Part shown: positions 55,252 to 62,795 of the stretch, piece after piece | Position numbering within the stretch: position 1 is the stretch's first letter | How the letters are laid out: every line of letters begins with the position of its first letter | Origin: Curvibacter sp. AEP1-3 | GTDB lineage: Bacteria > Pseudomonadota > Gammaproteobacteria > Burkholderiales > Burkholderiaceae_C | Reading direction: 5' to 3' | Assembly (NCBI RefSeq): GCF_002163715.1 | Contig: NZ_CP015698.1 | Coordinates: 2,582,201-2,646,200 of the forward strand | Length of the DNA: 64,000 nt | Program-made: the position numbers and the translations under genes | Notes under the pieces: generated by a model | Told to the model about the DNA's origin: nothing | What the model saw: only the letters and a program-made list of their open reading frames with translations | Database searches by the model: none

Positions 55252-55872
55252 TTAGGGGCTGCGGTCCGTCATGAGCAGTGCCGCAGCAACCAGCACGGCC
55301 ACTGCCACACCTGCAAGGGGTAGCACCAAGCCCGCCAGAAAAGGTGTCACCCACACCAGGCTGCGCAAGCCCACGCTGTAGAGCAGGCCGGCGCTGCGCA
55401 GGTGGCAGCGTCCGGTGTCCATCCACTGCGTGCGGGGGGTGGAGCCCACCGGCATGGCACACACAAAGCCGGTGTGGTGGTAGTAGCGGATGGACAAGGT
55501 GGTGCTCACCAAGGTCAACACCAACAACAGCATGACCGTGATCTCTCCCGCCAATGCGGGCGACAACACGGGGTTGCCGCCGCTTTCCGACAAGGTGCGC
55601 AATGCCGGTGCGGCCAGCCCCAGGGCGCCCATGAGCCCGAGTGCCGCGGTAGACGCTGTCATGGTGGCGGTCATGACGGAGTTGCGCAGGGTTTGCACCG
55701 CCAATACTTCTGAGCCGGGCTGCGCGGACATGGCGTCCAGCCAGTCCTGCCGCAGCCGGCCGTGGGTGCGCCAAGCAACGGTACGTGCAAGGAGTGCGAG
55801 ATAGAGCGTGTAGGCCACCATGATGGCGGCCGTGGCGCCCCACGCCCACCAAGCGGGGTGCAAGGTGGCCAT
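55252..55872 (-). CDS. DUF599 family membrane protein, cotranscribed with the MBL-fold enzyme
   Basis: The 206-residue product has four or five membrane segments and the DUF599 pattern (VQTLRNSVMTATMTASTAAL, TTLSIRYYHHTGFVCAMPVG). Function is unknown. It starts three bases after the MBL-fold gene ends, so it is under the same operator and probably has a role in sulfide or persulfide metabolism. Confidence 0.8.
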   Translation of the reverse strand: MATLHPAWWAWGATAAIMVAYTLYLALLARTVAWRTHGRLRQDWLDAMSAQPGSEVLAVQTLRNSVMTATMTASTAALGLMGALGLAAPALRTLSESGGNPVLSPALAGEITVMLLLVLTLVSTTLSIRYYHHTGFVCAMPVGSTPRTQWMDTGRCHLRSAGLLYSVGLRSLVWVTPFLAGLVLPLAGVAVAVLVAAALLMTDRSP

Positions 55873-55875
55873 GGC

Positions 55876-56766
55876 TTAGAGCGCGTTGAGCGGAATGCGC
55901 AAGTAGGACACCCCGTTGCTGTCGGCGGGAGGCAGGTCACCCGCGCGGATGTTGATTTGCACCGAGGGCAGGATCAGGTTGGGCATGGCCAGGCCGGCAT
56001 CGCGGGTGGTGCGCATGGCCACGAAGTCCTGCTCGCTCACACCGTCGCGGATATGGATGTTGCCCGCACGTTGCTCACCCACGGTGCTTTCCCACGCAGC
56101 CTCCCGGCCGGCTGGCGGGTAGTCGTGGCACATGTAGAGGCGCGTGTCTTCGGGCATGGAGAGCAGGCTGCGCACGCTGCGGTACAGGGTATTGGCATTG
56201 CCGCCTGGGAAGTCGCATCGTGCGGTGCCCACGTCGGGCATGAACAAGGTGTCGCCCACAAACACGGCGTCGGGTTCGCTGCCGCCATCCACTTTGAACG
56301 CCATACAGGCTGGGGTGTGGCCGGGCACAGCCAAGGCCTGTGCCTGGAGCTCGCCGATGGCAAATGTTTCGTCAGGTGCAAACAGGTAGTCGAACTGGCT
56401 GCCATCGGGGTGGAATTCGGGCTCCAGGTTGAAGATGCCTTTGAACACGTTTTGCACGTGGGTGATCGCGGCCCCTATCGCAATGCGGCCGCCCAGGTGC
56501 TTGCGCAGGTAGTGCGCTGCCGAGAGGTGGTCGGCATGGGCATGGGTTTCCAGAATCCACTGCACGCTCAAACCCTGCTCTTTGACAAATGCCATCAGCG
56601 CATCTGCCGACATGGTGCTGGTGCGGCCAGCCTTGGGGTCATAGTCGAGCACCGAGTCGACGATGGCACATTGGCCGCCGGCATGGTCAAAGACCACATA
56701 GCTCACGGTCCAGGTGGCGGGGTCAAAGAAGGCTTTGACTTGGGGGGTAGCAGTGGAAGCGGTCAT
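55876..56766 (-). CDS. MBL-fold persulfide dioxygenase-like hydrolase (Blh type)
   Basis: The 296-residue product has the metallo-beta-lactamase motif ETHAHADHLSAAHYLRKHLG, AVPGHTPACMAF, and GDTLFMPDVGTARCDFPGG, close to the ETHE1/Blh group that oxidises glutathione persulfide to sulfite. It is divergent from a BigR-like gene, as in the sulfide-detoxification operons of Xylella and Agrobacterium. A CoxE-like polyketide hydrolase role is excluded by context only. Confidence 0.87.
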   Translation of the reverse strand: MTASTATPQVKAFFDPATWTVSYVVFDHAGGQCAIVDSVLDYDPKAGRTSTMSADALMAFVKEQGLSVQWILETHAHADHLSAAHYLRKHLGGRIAIGAAITHVQNVFKGIFNLEPEFHPDGSQFDYLFAPDETFAIGELQAQALAVPGHTPACMAFKVDGGSEPDAVFVGDTLFMPDVGTARCDFPGGNANTLYRSVRSLLSMPEDTRLYMCHDYPPAGREAAWESTVGEQRAGNIHIRDGVSEQDFVAMRTTRDAGLAMPNLILPSVQINIRAGDLPPADSNGVSYLRIPLNAL

Positions 56767-56808
56767 CGAGAACTCCTTGTAAAGGTCGTTATTTCAATTG
56801 CGAAGTAA

Positions 56809-56847
56809 ATAGTTTATTGACTTATATATTGTTTGTCAATAAACTAT
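56809..56847. promoter_or_regulatory. Symmetric BigR-type operator containing both divergent promoters
   Basis: ATAGTTTATTGAC (56809-56821) and its exact inverted copy GTCAATAAACTAT (56835-56847) are separated by 13 bases. Rightward promoter: TTGACT 56817-56822, 17-base spacer, TAAACT 56840-56845. Leftward promoter: TTGACA at 56839-56834, 17-base spacer, TAAACT at 56816-56811. Each arm holds the -10 of one promoter and the -35 of the other, so one bound repressor would silence both operons. Confidence 0.85.
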
Positions 56848-56875
56848 CGGCATCGAATGTGAAAGGAGCCTCCTC

Positions 56876-57217
56876 ATGATGGCTGACACCGCAACCCCCG
56901 CCGCTGCTTTGGATCTGGAGCAACTGCGCCGCTCTGCAGACGCCGCCTGCCGGCTGATGAAAGTGATGTCCAACCCCGACCGATTGCTGCTGCTGTGCCA
57001 GCTCAGCCAAGGGGAAAAGCGGGTGGGCGAACTCGAAGAACTTGTGGGCATTGCCCAGCCCACCCTGTCGCAACAGCTGAGCGTGTTGCGGGAAGAAGGC
57101 CTGGTCACCACCCGGCGCGAAGGCAAATCCATTTACTACGGCATTGACAGCCCGCAGGCGATGGCCGTCATGGGCGTTCTCTACAACCAGTACTGCGGCG
57201 CCCCTCAAGGCGAGTAA
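56876..57217 (+). CDS. bigR: ArsR-family persulfide-responsive repressor (BigR-like)
   Basis: The 113-residue winged-helix regulator has VGIAQPTLSQQLSVLREEGL as recognition helix and three cysteines (25, 41, 107). Cys41 and Cys107 sit where BigR has the pair that forms a disulfide or trisulfide on persulfide exposure, releasing DNA. The preceding symmetric operator is its expected target. AGGAG lies before ATG 56876; a second ATG follows directly at 56879. Confidence 0.88.
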   Translation: MMADTATPAAALDLEQLRRSADAACRLMKVMSNPDRLLLLCQLSQGEKRVGELEELVGIAQPTLSQQLSVLREEGLVTTRREGKSIYYGIDSPQAMAVMGVLYNQYCGAPQGE

Positions 57218-57246
57218 GCACTCACAATTTTGAAGGAAATCACACT

Positions 57247-57678
57247 ATGCAAATCGATTGGAACCATTTCACCCCCTGGGCTTCGCTGATCGGGGGCATC
57301 CTGCTCGGGCTTGCCGCCAGCCTTTTCATTCTGGTGAACGGGCGCATTCTGGGCATCAGCGGCATTGTGGGCGGCCTGCTCATGCCACGCGGCGGAGATG
57401 CCGCCTGGCGCTTGGCGTTTGTGTTGGGTCTGGTCGTCGCACCCGCTGTCTATGCGCTGGCAGGCGGCCCGGTGCCTGCGACTGTGGACGCCGGCTGGCT
57501 GACCCTGATCGTGGCCGGCTTGCTGGTAGGCGTAGGCACCCGATACGGTGCTGGCTGCACCAGCGGCCACGGCGTGTGCGGTTTGTCCCGACTCTCGCCA
57601 CGTTCCTTGGTCGCCACCCTGTCCTTCATGGGCGCAGGCTTTGCCGTCGTATCTGTTGTTCGCCACTTGTTGGCTTGA
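57247..57678 (+). CDS. YeeE/YedE-family sulfur transporter protein (PmpA-like)
   Basis: The 143-residue membrane protein has four hydrophobic segments and the conserved GARYGAGCTSGHG-type motif (here TRYGAGCTSGHGVCGLSRLS) with the cysteine that handles thiosulfate or persulfide in this family. It lies 29 bases after bigR and is paired with a second half-size protein, together equal to one full YeeE. Confidence 0.9.
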   Translation: MQIDWNHFTPWASLIGGILLGLAASLFILVNGRILGISGIVGGLLMPRGGDAAWRLAFVLGLVVAPAVYALAGGPVPATVDAGWLTLIVAGLLVGVGTRYGAGCTSGHGVCGLSRLSPRSLVATLSFMGAGFAVVSVVRHLLA

Positions 57679-57722
57679 GCTGAACCCATTGACGTTGAAC
57701 TTTTGAATCTGGAGCTGCTGTT

Positions 57723-58175
57723 ATGAAAAACGCTTTTCACCACCACCGCCTGGCCGAATTCGGTGTGGGCTTGCTGTTCGGCTTGGGCCTGATCCTGGCC
57801 GGCATGACCGACCCGTCCAAGGTTCTGGGCTTTCTGGACCTGGCCGGTTTGTGGGACCCATCGCTGGCCTTCGTCATGGGCGGCGCCATTCTGGTGAGCC
57901 TGGGCGCATTCACCCTGGCCAAGAAACGTACAACCAGTTTTCTGGGTGGTGCCATGCAACTGCCCACCAGCCGCGACATCGACAAACGCCTAGTGACCGG
58001 TAGCCTGCTTTTCGGCGCGGGCTGGGGCCTGGCCGGCTTCTGCCCCGGCCCTGCGCTCGTATCTGTGGGCACCGGCAACCCCAAGGCCGTTGTGTTTGTG
58101 CTGGCCATGCTGGCCGGCATGGCGCTGTTTGAAGTGCTGGAACGTCGCCCCGCTAAACTCGCGCTGAAAGGATAA
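57723..58175 (+). CDS. YeeE/YedE-family sulfur transporter protein (PmpB-like)
   Basis: The 150-residue membrane protein has the second-half pattern GLLFGLGLILAGMTDPSKVL and GAGWGLAGFCPGPALVSVGT with the conserved cysteine. It works with the preceding PmpA-like protein, presumably to take up or release a sulfur compound such as thiosulfate. The DUF442 gene follows by seven bases. Confidence 0.9.
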   Translation: MKNAFHHHRLAEFGVGLLFGLGLILAGMTDPSKVLGFLDLAGLWDPSLAFVMGGAILVSLGAFTLAKKRTTSFLGGAMQLPTSRDIDKRLVTGSLLFGAGWGLAGFCPGPALVSVGTGNPKAVVFVLAMLAGMALFEVLERRPAKLALKG

Positions 58176-58182
58176 AACTGCC

Positions 58183-58530
58183 ATGAGCCTGCCCGTACGT
58201 TCCGTCACCCCCGAGTTTTATGTCGCCGCACAGTTGGCGCCGGCTGACATGGCCGCCGCCGCCGCCATGGGCTTCAAAACGGTGATAAACAACCGCCCCG
58301 ATATGGAAGGCGGCGCCGAGCAACCCGCCAGCACCAGCATGCAAGCCGCGGCAGTTGCTGCCGGTTTGAACTATGTGTATCTGCCCGTGGTGGCCGGCTC
58401 CATCACCCCCGAGCAAGCCGTCGCCATGAAGCAGGCACTGGACGCTGCCCAACAACCGGTGCTGGCTTTTTGCCGCTCGGGCGCACGTTCGACCCAGCTG
58501 TTCATGCTGGCGCAGCAAAGCGCTGCCTGA
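58183..58530 (+). CDS. DUF442/TIGR01244 sulfurtransferase-like protein
   Basis: The 115-residue product has the family start PEFYVAAQLAPADMAAAAAM and the phosphatase/rhodanese-like loop AFCRSGARSTQL with the active cysteine. In Xylella Blh this domain is fused to the MBL domain; here the two are separate proteins on divergent transcripts. It probably transfers sulfane sulfur. A strong terminator follows. Confidence 0.88.
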   Translation: MSLPVRSVTPEFYVAAQLAPADMAAAAAMGFKTVINNRPDMEGGAEQPASTSMQAAAVAAGLNYVYLPVVAGSITPEQAVAMKQALDAAQQPVLAFCRSGARSTQLFMLAQQSAA

Positions 58531-58561
58531 TCCTTCCCCGTCTGTAGAGCACAAACAAAAA

Positions 58562-58590
58562 GGGCTGCCGGCATTGCCGGCAGCCCTTTT
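58562..58590. terminator. Strong bidirectional rho-independent terminator
   Basis: GGGCTGCCGGC, loop ATT, GCCGGCAGCCC (11-bp perfect stem) flanked by five A and four T. It ends the bigR operon and the converging rrf2-type gene. Confidence 0.9.
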
Positions 58591-58600
58591 GCTATGTTTT

Positions 58601-58636
58601 TGCTAGCTGCCAGCGCACATCCGCTGGGCGCTAGCA
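58601..58636. repeat. Dispersed palindromic repeat beside the terminator
   Basis: TGCTAGCTGCCAGCGC (58601-58616) and GCTGGGCGCTAGCA (58623-58636) are inverted arms of the family repeat. Confidence 0.7.
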
Positions 58637-58647
58637 GTCTTTTTGGC

Positions 58648-59178
58648 TTAGCGCCCGCCGTTGAACGACAGCGCTTGACCCAAGGCGAATACCGAGTTCG
58701 GGGCGGTGGTGCGCACAGGGGCCAAAGGCTTGAGCTTTTGCAACACGCCCTTCTTGGCCACTTTGCGTTCCTTGACCGCAAAGCCCTTGGCACGCTGCTC
58801 CTCAGCCAGGCTGCGCAGGGTGATGGTGCGCATGTGCGCCACCACGGTGCTTTGCAGCGCAGCCCACAGGTCGCGGGTCATGTCCTGCGCGCTCTGGGAG
58901 GTTTCACGGCTGGACTCTTCCTTCTCTTCGATGGCGCCAATGATGTCGGCCACGGTGATGCTGTCGCCCCGGAAGCCCAGGGAGTAACCGCCGCCGGGGC
59001 CGCGGGTGCTCTCTACCAGGCCGTTCTGGCGCAGCTTTGCAAAAACCTGCTCCAGGTAAGACAGCGAAATGCGGTGCCGGAGCGCGATGTCCTGCAGAGG
59101 CACCGGCTGGCCGCTTTCGCGCAAAGCCAGGTCGATCATGGCGGTAATGGCAAAACGTCCGCGGGTACTGAGTCGCAT
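58648..59178 (-). CDS. Rrf2/IscR-type regulator lacking all cysteines
   Basis: The 176-residue product has a clear IscR-type winged helix (MRLSTRGRFAITAMIDLALR, HRISLSYLEQVFAKLRQNGL, STRGPGGGYSLG). The loop that in IscR holds three cysteines for a 2Fe-2S cluster is EEKEESSRETSQSAQDM (about 85-100) with none, and there is no cysteine anywhere in the protein. It therefore cannot ligate a cluster in the IscR way. Target and signal are unknown; position next to sulfur genes suggests a sulfur-linked role. It is divergent from a LysR gene. Confidence 0.9.
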   Translation of the reverse strand: MRLSTRGRFAITAMIDLALRESGQPVPLQDIALRHRISLSYLEQVFAKLRQNGLVESTRGPGGGYSLGFRGDSITVADIIGAIEEKEESSRETSQSAQDMTRDLWAALQSTVVAHMRTITLRSLAEEQRAKGFAVKERKVAKKGVLQKLKPLAPVRTTAPNSVFALGQALSFNGGR

Positions 59179-59244
59179 ACAAGGTCTCCTTTAGTGAACG
59201 ACTGATAGACCTGAACTGTAGGCATGGTTATGCTTCGCGTAAAT

Positions 59245-59270
59245 TCGAATTTTGTAAATTTTTAATTCGA
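59245..59270. promoter_or_regulatory. Inverted repeat in the rrf2-lysR divergent gap
   Basis: TCGAATT (59245-59251) and AATTCGA (59264-59270) with a 12-base AT-rich spacer. The whole 132-base gap is far more AT-rich than its surroundings and must hold both promoters. Either neighbouring regulator could bind here. Confidence 0.4.
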
Positions 59271-59310
59271 TTTTTTCGTAGTATTTCAGTTTGTATCAGC
59301 CGGAGTCCCC

Positions 59311-60204
59311 ATGAACTTCAAGCACCTCCACTACTTTTGGGTCACCGCCAAGGCCGGCGGCATCATGCGCGCGGGTGAACAGTTGCACACCACGCCCCAG
59401 ACGCTGTCGGGCCAGATCAAGCTGCTGGAAGACTGGCTGGGCCGCAAACTCTTCCAGAAAAGCGGCCGCAATCTGGAGCTCACCGAAGACGGCCGGCTGG
59501 CACTGGGCTATGCCGACCAGATCTTTACCCTGGGCGCCGAGCTGGAAAACGCGGTGCGCCTGCCGCGCGGGACCAACCGGGTGCTGGACTTCAAAGTGGG
59601 TGTGGCCGATTCGGTGACCAAGTCCCTCGCCTACCGCTTGCTGGAGCCCGCACTGACGCTGGACGAACCGGTGCGCATGATTTGCAGCGAGGGCAAGTTC
59701 CCCGACTTACTGGCCAAGCTGGCGCTCAACCAACTGGACCTGGTGATTGCGGATGAGCCCATGTCCAAGCGCATGAGCGTCAAGGCCTTTAACCACGAGC
59801 TGGGCAGCACGCCCATGAGCTTCTTTTGCGCACCGGCGCTGCGCAGGACCCTCAAAGGTGATTTCCCCGAGTGTCTGAACGATGCACCGGTACTCATACA
59901 GGGCGCTCAGGCATCGGTGCGCCAGCAGTGGGAGGGCTGGCTCAGCCGCCACCAGCTGCACCCGCGCACCATCGGCGAGTTTGACGATGGCGCGCTCATG
60001 ACCGCTTTCGGCCGCAAAGGGCGCGGCGTATTCATGGCGCCCTCGGTGATGGAGGCGGACATCGTGGAGCAGTTCGGTGTGGAGGTGATCGGCCGCAGCG
60101 ACGAGCTGGTGGAGGAGTTTTTTGCCGTTTCGGTGGAGCGGCGCATCACCCACCCCTGCGTGGTGGCGATTACCAAAACCGCGCGGGGCCAATTGTTCAG
60201 CTGA
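59311..60204 (+). CDS. LysR-family regulator (NhaR type)
   Basis: The 297-residue product starts MNFKHLHYFWVTAKAGGIMR, with PQTLSGQIKLLEDWLGRKLF, the N-terminal pattern of NhaR, which activates sodium/proton antiporter genes in E. coli. No antiporter is linked here. The effector domain contains MICSEGKFPDLLAKLALNQL, also NhaR-like. It is divergent from the rrf2-type gene and 59 bases upstream of a CopD-like gene. Confidence 0.88.
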   Translation: MNFKHLHYFWVTAKAGGIMRAGEQLHTTPQTLSGQIKLLEDWLGRKLFQKSGRNLELTEDGRLALGYADQIFTLGAELENAVRLPRGTNRVLDFKVGVADSVTKSLAYRLLEPALTLDEPVRMICSEGKFPDLLAKLALNQLDLVIADEPMSKRMSVKAFNHELGSTPMSFFCAPALRRTLKGDFPECLNDAPVLIQGAQASVRQQWEGWLSRHQLHPRTIGEFDDGALMTAFGRKGRGVFMAPSVMEADIVEQFGVEVIGRSDELVEEFFAVSVERRITHPCVVAITKTARGQLFS

Positions 60205-60262
60205 TACTGTTCTGTCACAGCCGCGTGGACAATGCGGCCTCATTCCCCCACTGAAAGACCGC

Positions 60263-60733
60263 ATGTACGACCTGCTCAAACTCCTGCACCTGATTGCCGC
60301 CATCGTCTGGATGGGGGGTATGACCTTCATGCTGATCGCCCTGCGCCCTGCCACACTGGCGGTCATGGAGGCCCAACCCCGTGCGGTGCTGATGGCAGCC
60401 GTATGGCAGCGCTTTTTTGTGGCGGTACTTATCGCGATCGTGGTGCTGCTGGCGACCGGCGGCTACATGTTCGGCGGCACCATGAAGGCCGCCCGCGAAG
60501 CCACCGGCCACGGAGTGGTGCCCTTGGGCTGGACCGTGATGACCGCACTTGGCGGGCTGATGTTTTTGATTTTCGGGCACATCTACTTTGCAGGTTTTGC
60601 CAAGTTTCGCCGCGCGGTGGCCGCCGCCCAGTGGCCGGTCGCTGCCAAGGCAGCCGGCCAGATTCACATGCTGGTGGTCACCAACTTTGTGCTCGGCTGG
60701 GCTGCGATTGCCGCGGTCAAGTTGTTGGCGTAA
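60263..60733 (+). CDS. CopD-like / DUF2269-type four-helix membrane protein
   Basis: The 156-residue product has four membrane segments with histidines near their ends (LLHLIAAIVWMGGMTFMLIA, IFGHIYFAGF, AGQIHMLVVTNFVLGW), the pattern of CopD-domain and related haem- or copper-linked membrane proteins. Function unknown. The start at 60263 begins the first segment; an upstream in-frame extension overlaps the lysR gene and is rejected. Confidence 0.75.
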   Translation: MYDLLKLLHLIAAIVWMGGMTFMLIALRPATLAVMEAQPRAVLMAAVWQRFFVAVLIAIVVLLATGGYMFGGTMKAAREATGHGVVPLGWTVMTALGGLMFLIFGHIYFAGFAKFRRAVAAAQWPVAAKAAGQIHMLVVTNFVLGWAAIAAVKLLA

Positions 60734-60752
60734 CTCACTTTTTGACCTAGCG

Positions 60753-61637
60753 ATGCCAGCCCGACTTCACCCCCTCACCCGGCCAACCTTCAAGCACAGC
60801 ATTCCAGATCTGCGTGGTTTAGCCATTGCACTACTGGCCTGCACTGCAGCACTGGGCGCCCACGCGCAGTCTGAAGGCGAGGGAAAAAGCCTGCCGCTGT
60901 GGGAGATGGGCGTGTTTGCCGGCGGAGTCTCCACACCCGCCTACCCCGCATCCGTGGAGCGCAACAACCGCGGACTGGTGCTTCCGGTACTGGTGTACCG
61001 CGGCGAGATCTTCCGGGCCGAGCGTGGCAACGTAGGTGCGCGGCTGGTGCACACCGAGGACACCGAGTTCGACATCGGATTCGCCGCCTCACTCCCCGCA
61101 AGCTCCAACGACATCGCCGCCCGCCAAGGTATGCCGGACCTCGGCACGCTGGTGGAATTCGGCCCCCGGCTGAAGACTGTGCTGGCCCGGCCCAACGCAT
61201 ACAGCCTGGTGCGCTTTGAGCTGCCGGTGCGCAGCGTGATTGAGGTGCAAGGCGGCCTGCGCAGCCAGGGCCTGGCCGTAGAACCCGAGCTCACATGGGC
61301 CACCCGGGTGCCGGGAACTGCGTGGGGCTTGTCTACCAGCGCCAGCCTGATCTTCGGGGATGACCGGCTCAACCGCTACTTTTACGGCGTGCCGGCCGAC
61401 TTGGCCACCGCCGATCGCCCGGCTTATGAAGCCAAGGCCGGCCTGATAGCGTCGCGCCTCACACTGATGGCTTCCCGCAGCTTGGGGCCCGATGTGCGGG
61501 TCTTCGGCTTCATGCGGGCGGAAAGCTATGCCGGCAGTGCCAACGCGGGCAGCCCCCTGTACTTGCGCAGCACCGGTACCTCGGCAGGCTTGGGCTTGAA
61601 CTGGACGTTGGGCCGCTCGGAGGCCCGGGCACGCTAA
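60753..61637 (+). CDS. MipA/OmpV-family outer-membrane protein
   Basis: The 294-residue product has a signal peptide (LAIALLACTAALGAHAQ) and the beta-barrel pattern of MipA/OmpV: LWEMGVFAGGVSTPAYPASV, GRLKTVL-type strands, NRYFYGVPAD, and an aromatic-poor C-terminus. Such proteins serve as porins or as scaffolds for murein enzymes. It follows the CopD-like gene by 19 bases. The last residue is Arg, not the usual Phe, which is odd for a barrel. Confidence 0.83.
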   Translation: MPARLHPLTRPTFKHSIPDLRGLAIALLACTAALGAHAQSEGEGKSLPLWEMGVFAGGVSTPAYPASVERNNRGLVLPVLVYRGEIFRAERGNVGARLVHTEDTEFDIGFAASLPASSNDIAARQGMPDLGTLVEFGPRLKTVLARPNAYSLVRFELPVRSVIEVQGGLRSQGLAVEPELTWATRVPGTAWGLSTSASLIFGDDRLNRYFYGVPADLATADRPAYEAKAGLIASRLTLMASRSLGPDVRVFGFMRAESYAGSANAGSPLYLRSTGTSAGLGLNWTLGRSEARAR

Positions 61638-61680
61638 TAACCAATCTAGGTGGCATGCGCGCCACCTATAGATGATTTAA

Positions 61681-61709
61681 CGCATAAACAAACAACGAAG
61701 TATTCGTTG
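61681..61709. promoter_or_regulatory. Sulfur-regulon-type palindromic element upstream of the sulfate transporter operon
   Basis: CGCATAAACAAACAA followed by CGAAGTATTCGTTG. The core CAACGAA-GTA-TTCGTTG is a perfect 7-3-7 inverted repeat, 85 bases before the sbp start. The same element with two changes stands at 46935. A -10-like AAAAT lies about 20 bases downstream. Confidence 0.75.
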
Positions 61710-61793
61710 TGGTTTGCACCCGGCATCCCCAAAATCGGGTTTCACCGACTCAACGGTCGCAGCTTCGCGGCCATTTCAATATTTGGAGCCGAC

Positions 61794-62795
61794 ATGAATT
61801 TCAAACAAAAAACGACCCTGGCGCTCGCCGCACTTGCGCTGACAGCTAGCAATTTGGTAGCAGCCCAGACGACGCTGCTCAATGTGTCTTACGACGTGGC
61901 GCGCGAGTTTTACAAAGACATCAACACCGCCTTCATTGCCAACTACAAGAAAACCACCGGCAAAGACATCAAGATCGACCAGAGCCACGCCGGCTCCAGC
62001 GCCCAGGCCCGCGCCGTGAACGATGGCCTCGACGCTGACGTGGTCACCATGAACACCACCACCGACGTGGACTTCCTGGCCGGTACCGGTGTGGTGGCCA
62101 AGGACTGGGCCAAGAAATTCCCCAGCAACGCAGCGCCTACCAGCTCCACCATGTTGTTCCTGGTGCGCAATGGCAACCCCAAGGGCATTAAGGACTGGGA
62201 CGACCTGGTCAAGCCCGGCGTGCAGGTGGTTGTGGTCAACCCCAAAACCGGCGGCAATGGCCGCATGGCCTACTTGGCCGCTTGGGGCCAGGTACGCAAG
62301 AAGGGCGGCACCGACGCGCAGGCGTTGGACTTTGTATCCAAACTGTACAAAAACGTGCCGGTACTCGCCAAAGGCGGTCGTGACGCAACCACGATCTTCC
62401 TGCAACGCAACATCGGCGATGTGCTGATCACCTTCGAATCCGAAGTGGTGTCCGTAGACAAGGAGTTCGGCGCCGGCAAGGTCGATGCCATTCACCCCGG
62501 CATTTCCATCGTGGCGGAAAACCCCGTGGCGGTGGTTGAACGCACGGTGGCCAAGAAAGGCACTGCAGAGCAAGCCCGCGCTTACCTGAATTTCCTGTAC
62601 ACCGACGAGGGCCAAGAAATTGCAGCCCAGCATGCTATTCGCCCCAGCAACCCGGCCATCCTGAAGAAGTACGCCAGCACCTTCAAGCCAATCACGCTGT
62701 TCCGTGCGGAAGAATTTTTCGGCTCCTTTGCTGAAGCGCAAAAAGTGCACTTCAACGACGGCGGCCAGTTCGACAAGCTCTACACCGTCAAGTAA
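61794..62795 (+). CDS. sbp: Sulfate ABC transporter substrate-binding protein (Sec-exported)
   Basis: The 333-residue product has a Sec signal (MNFKQKTTLALAALALTASN) and the sulfate-binding fold: LLNVSYDVAREFYKDINTAF, DQSHAGSSAQARAVNDGLDA, VVVVNPKTGGNGRMAYLAAW, LAKGGRDATTIFLQRN. It is the second sulfate-binding protein in the window but the only one linked to permeases. GGAG lies before ATG 61794. cysT begins directly after its stop codon. Confidence 0.94.
   Translation: MNFKQKTTLALAALALTASNLVAAQTTLLNVSYDVAREFYKDINTAFIANYKKTTGKDIKIDQSHAGSSAQARAVNDGLDADVVTMNTTTDVDFLAGTGVVAKDWAKKFPSNAAPTSSTMLFLVRNGNPKGIKDWDDLVKPGVQVVVVNPKTGGNGRMAYLAAWGQVRKKGGTDAQALDFVSKLYKNVPVLAKGGRDATTIFLQRNIGDVLITFESEVVSVDKEFGAGKVDAIHPGISIVAENPVAVVERTVAKKGTAEQARAYLNFLYTDEGQEIAAQHAIRPSNPAILKKYASTFKPITLFRAEEFFGSFAEAQKVHFNDGGQFDKLYTVK

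Noticed and set aside
58648..59178. Iron-sulfur sensing IscR
   Set aside because: No cysteine is present and no isc genes follow.
61846..61867. Repeat-like ACAGCTAGCAA in the second sbp signal region
   Set aside because: Too short and lacking the second arm; chance match cannot be excluded.
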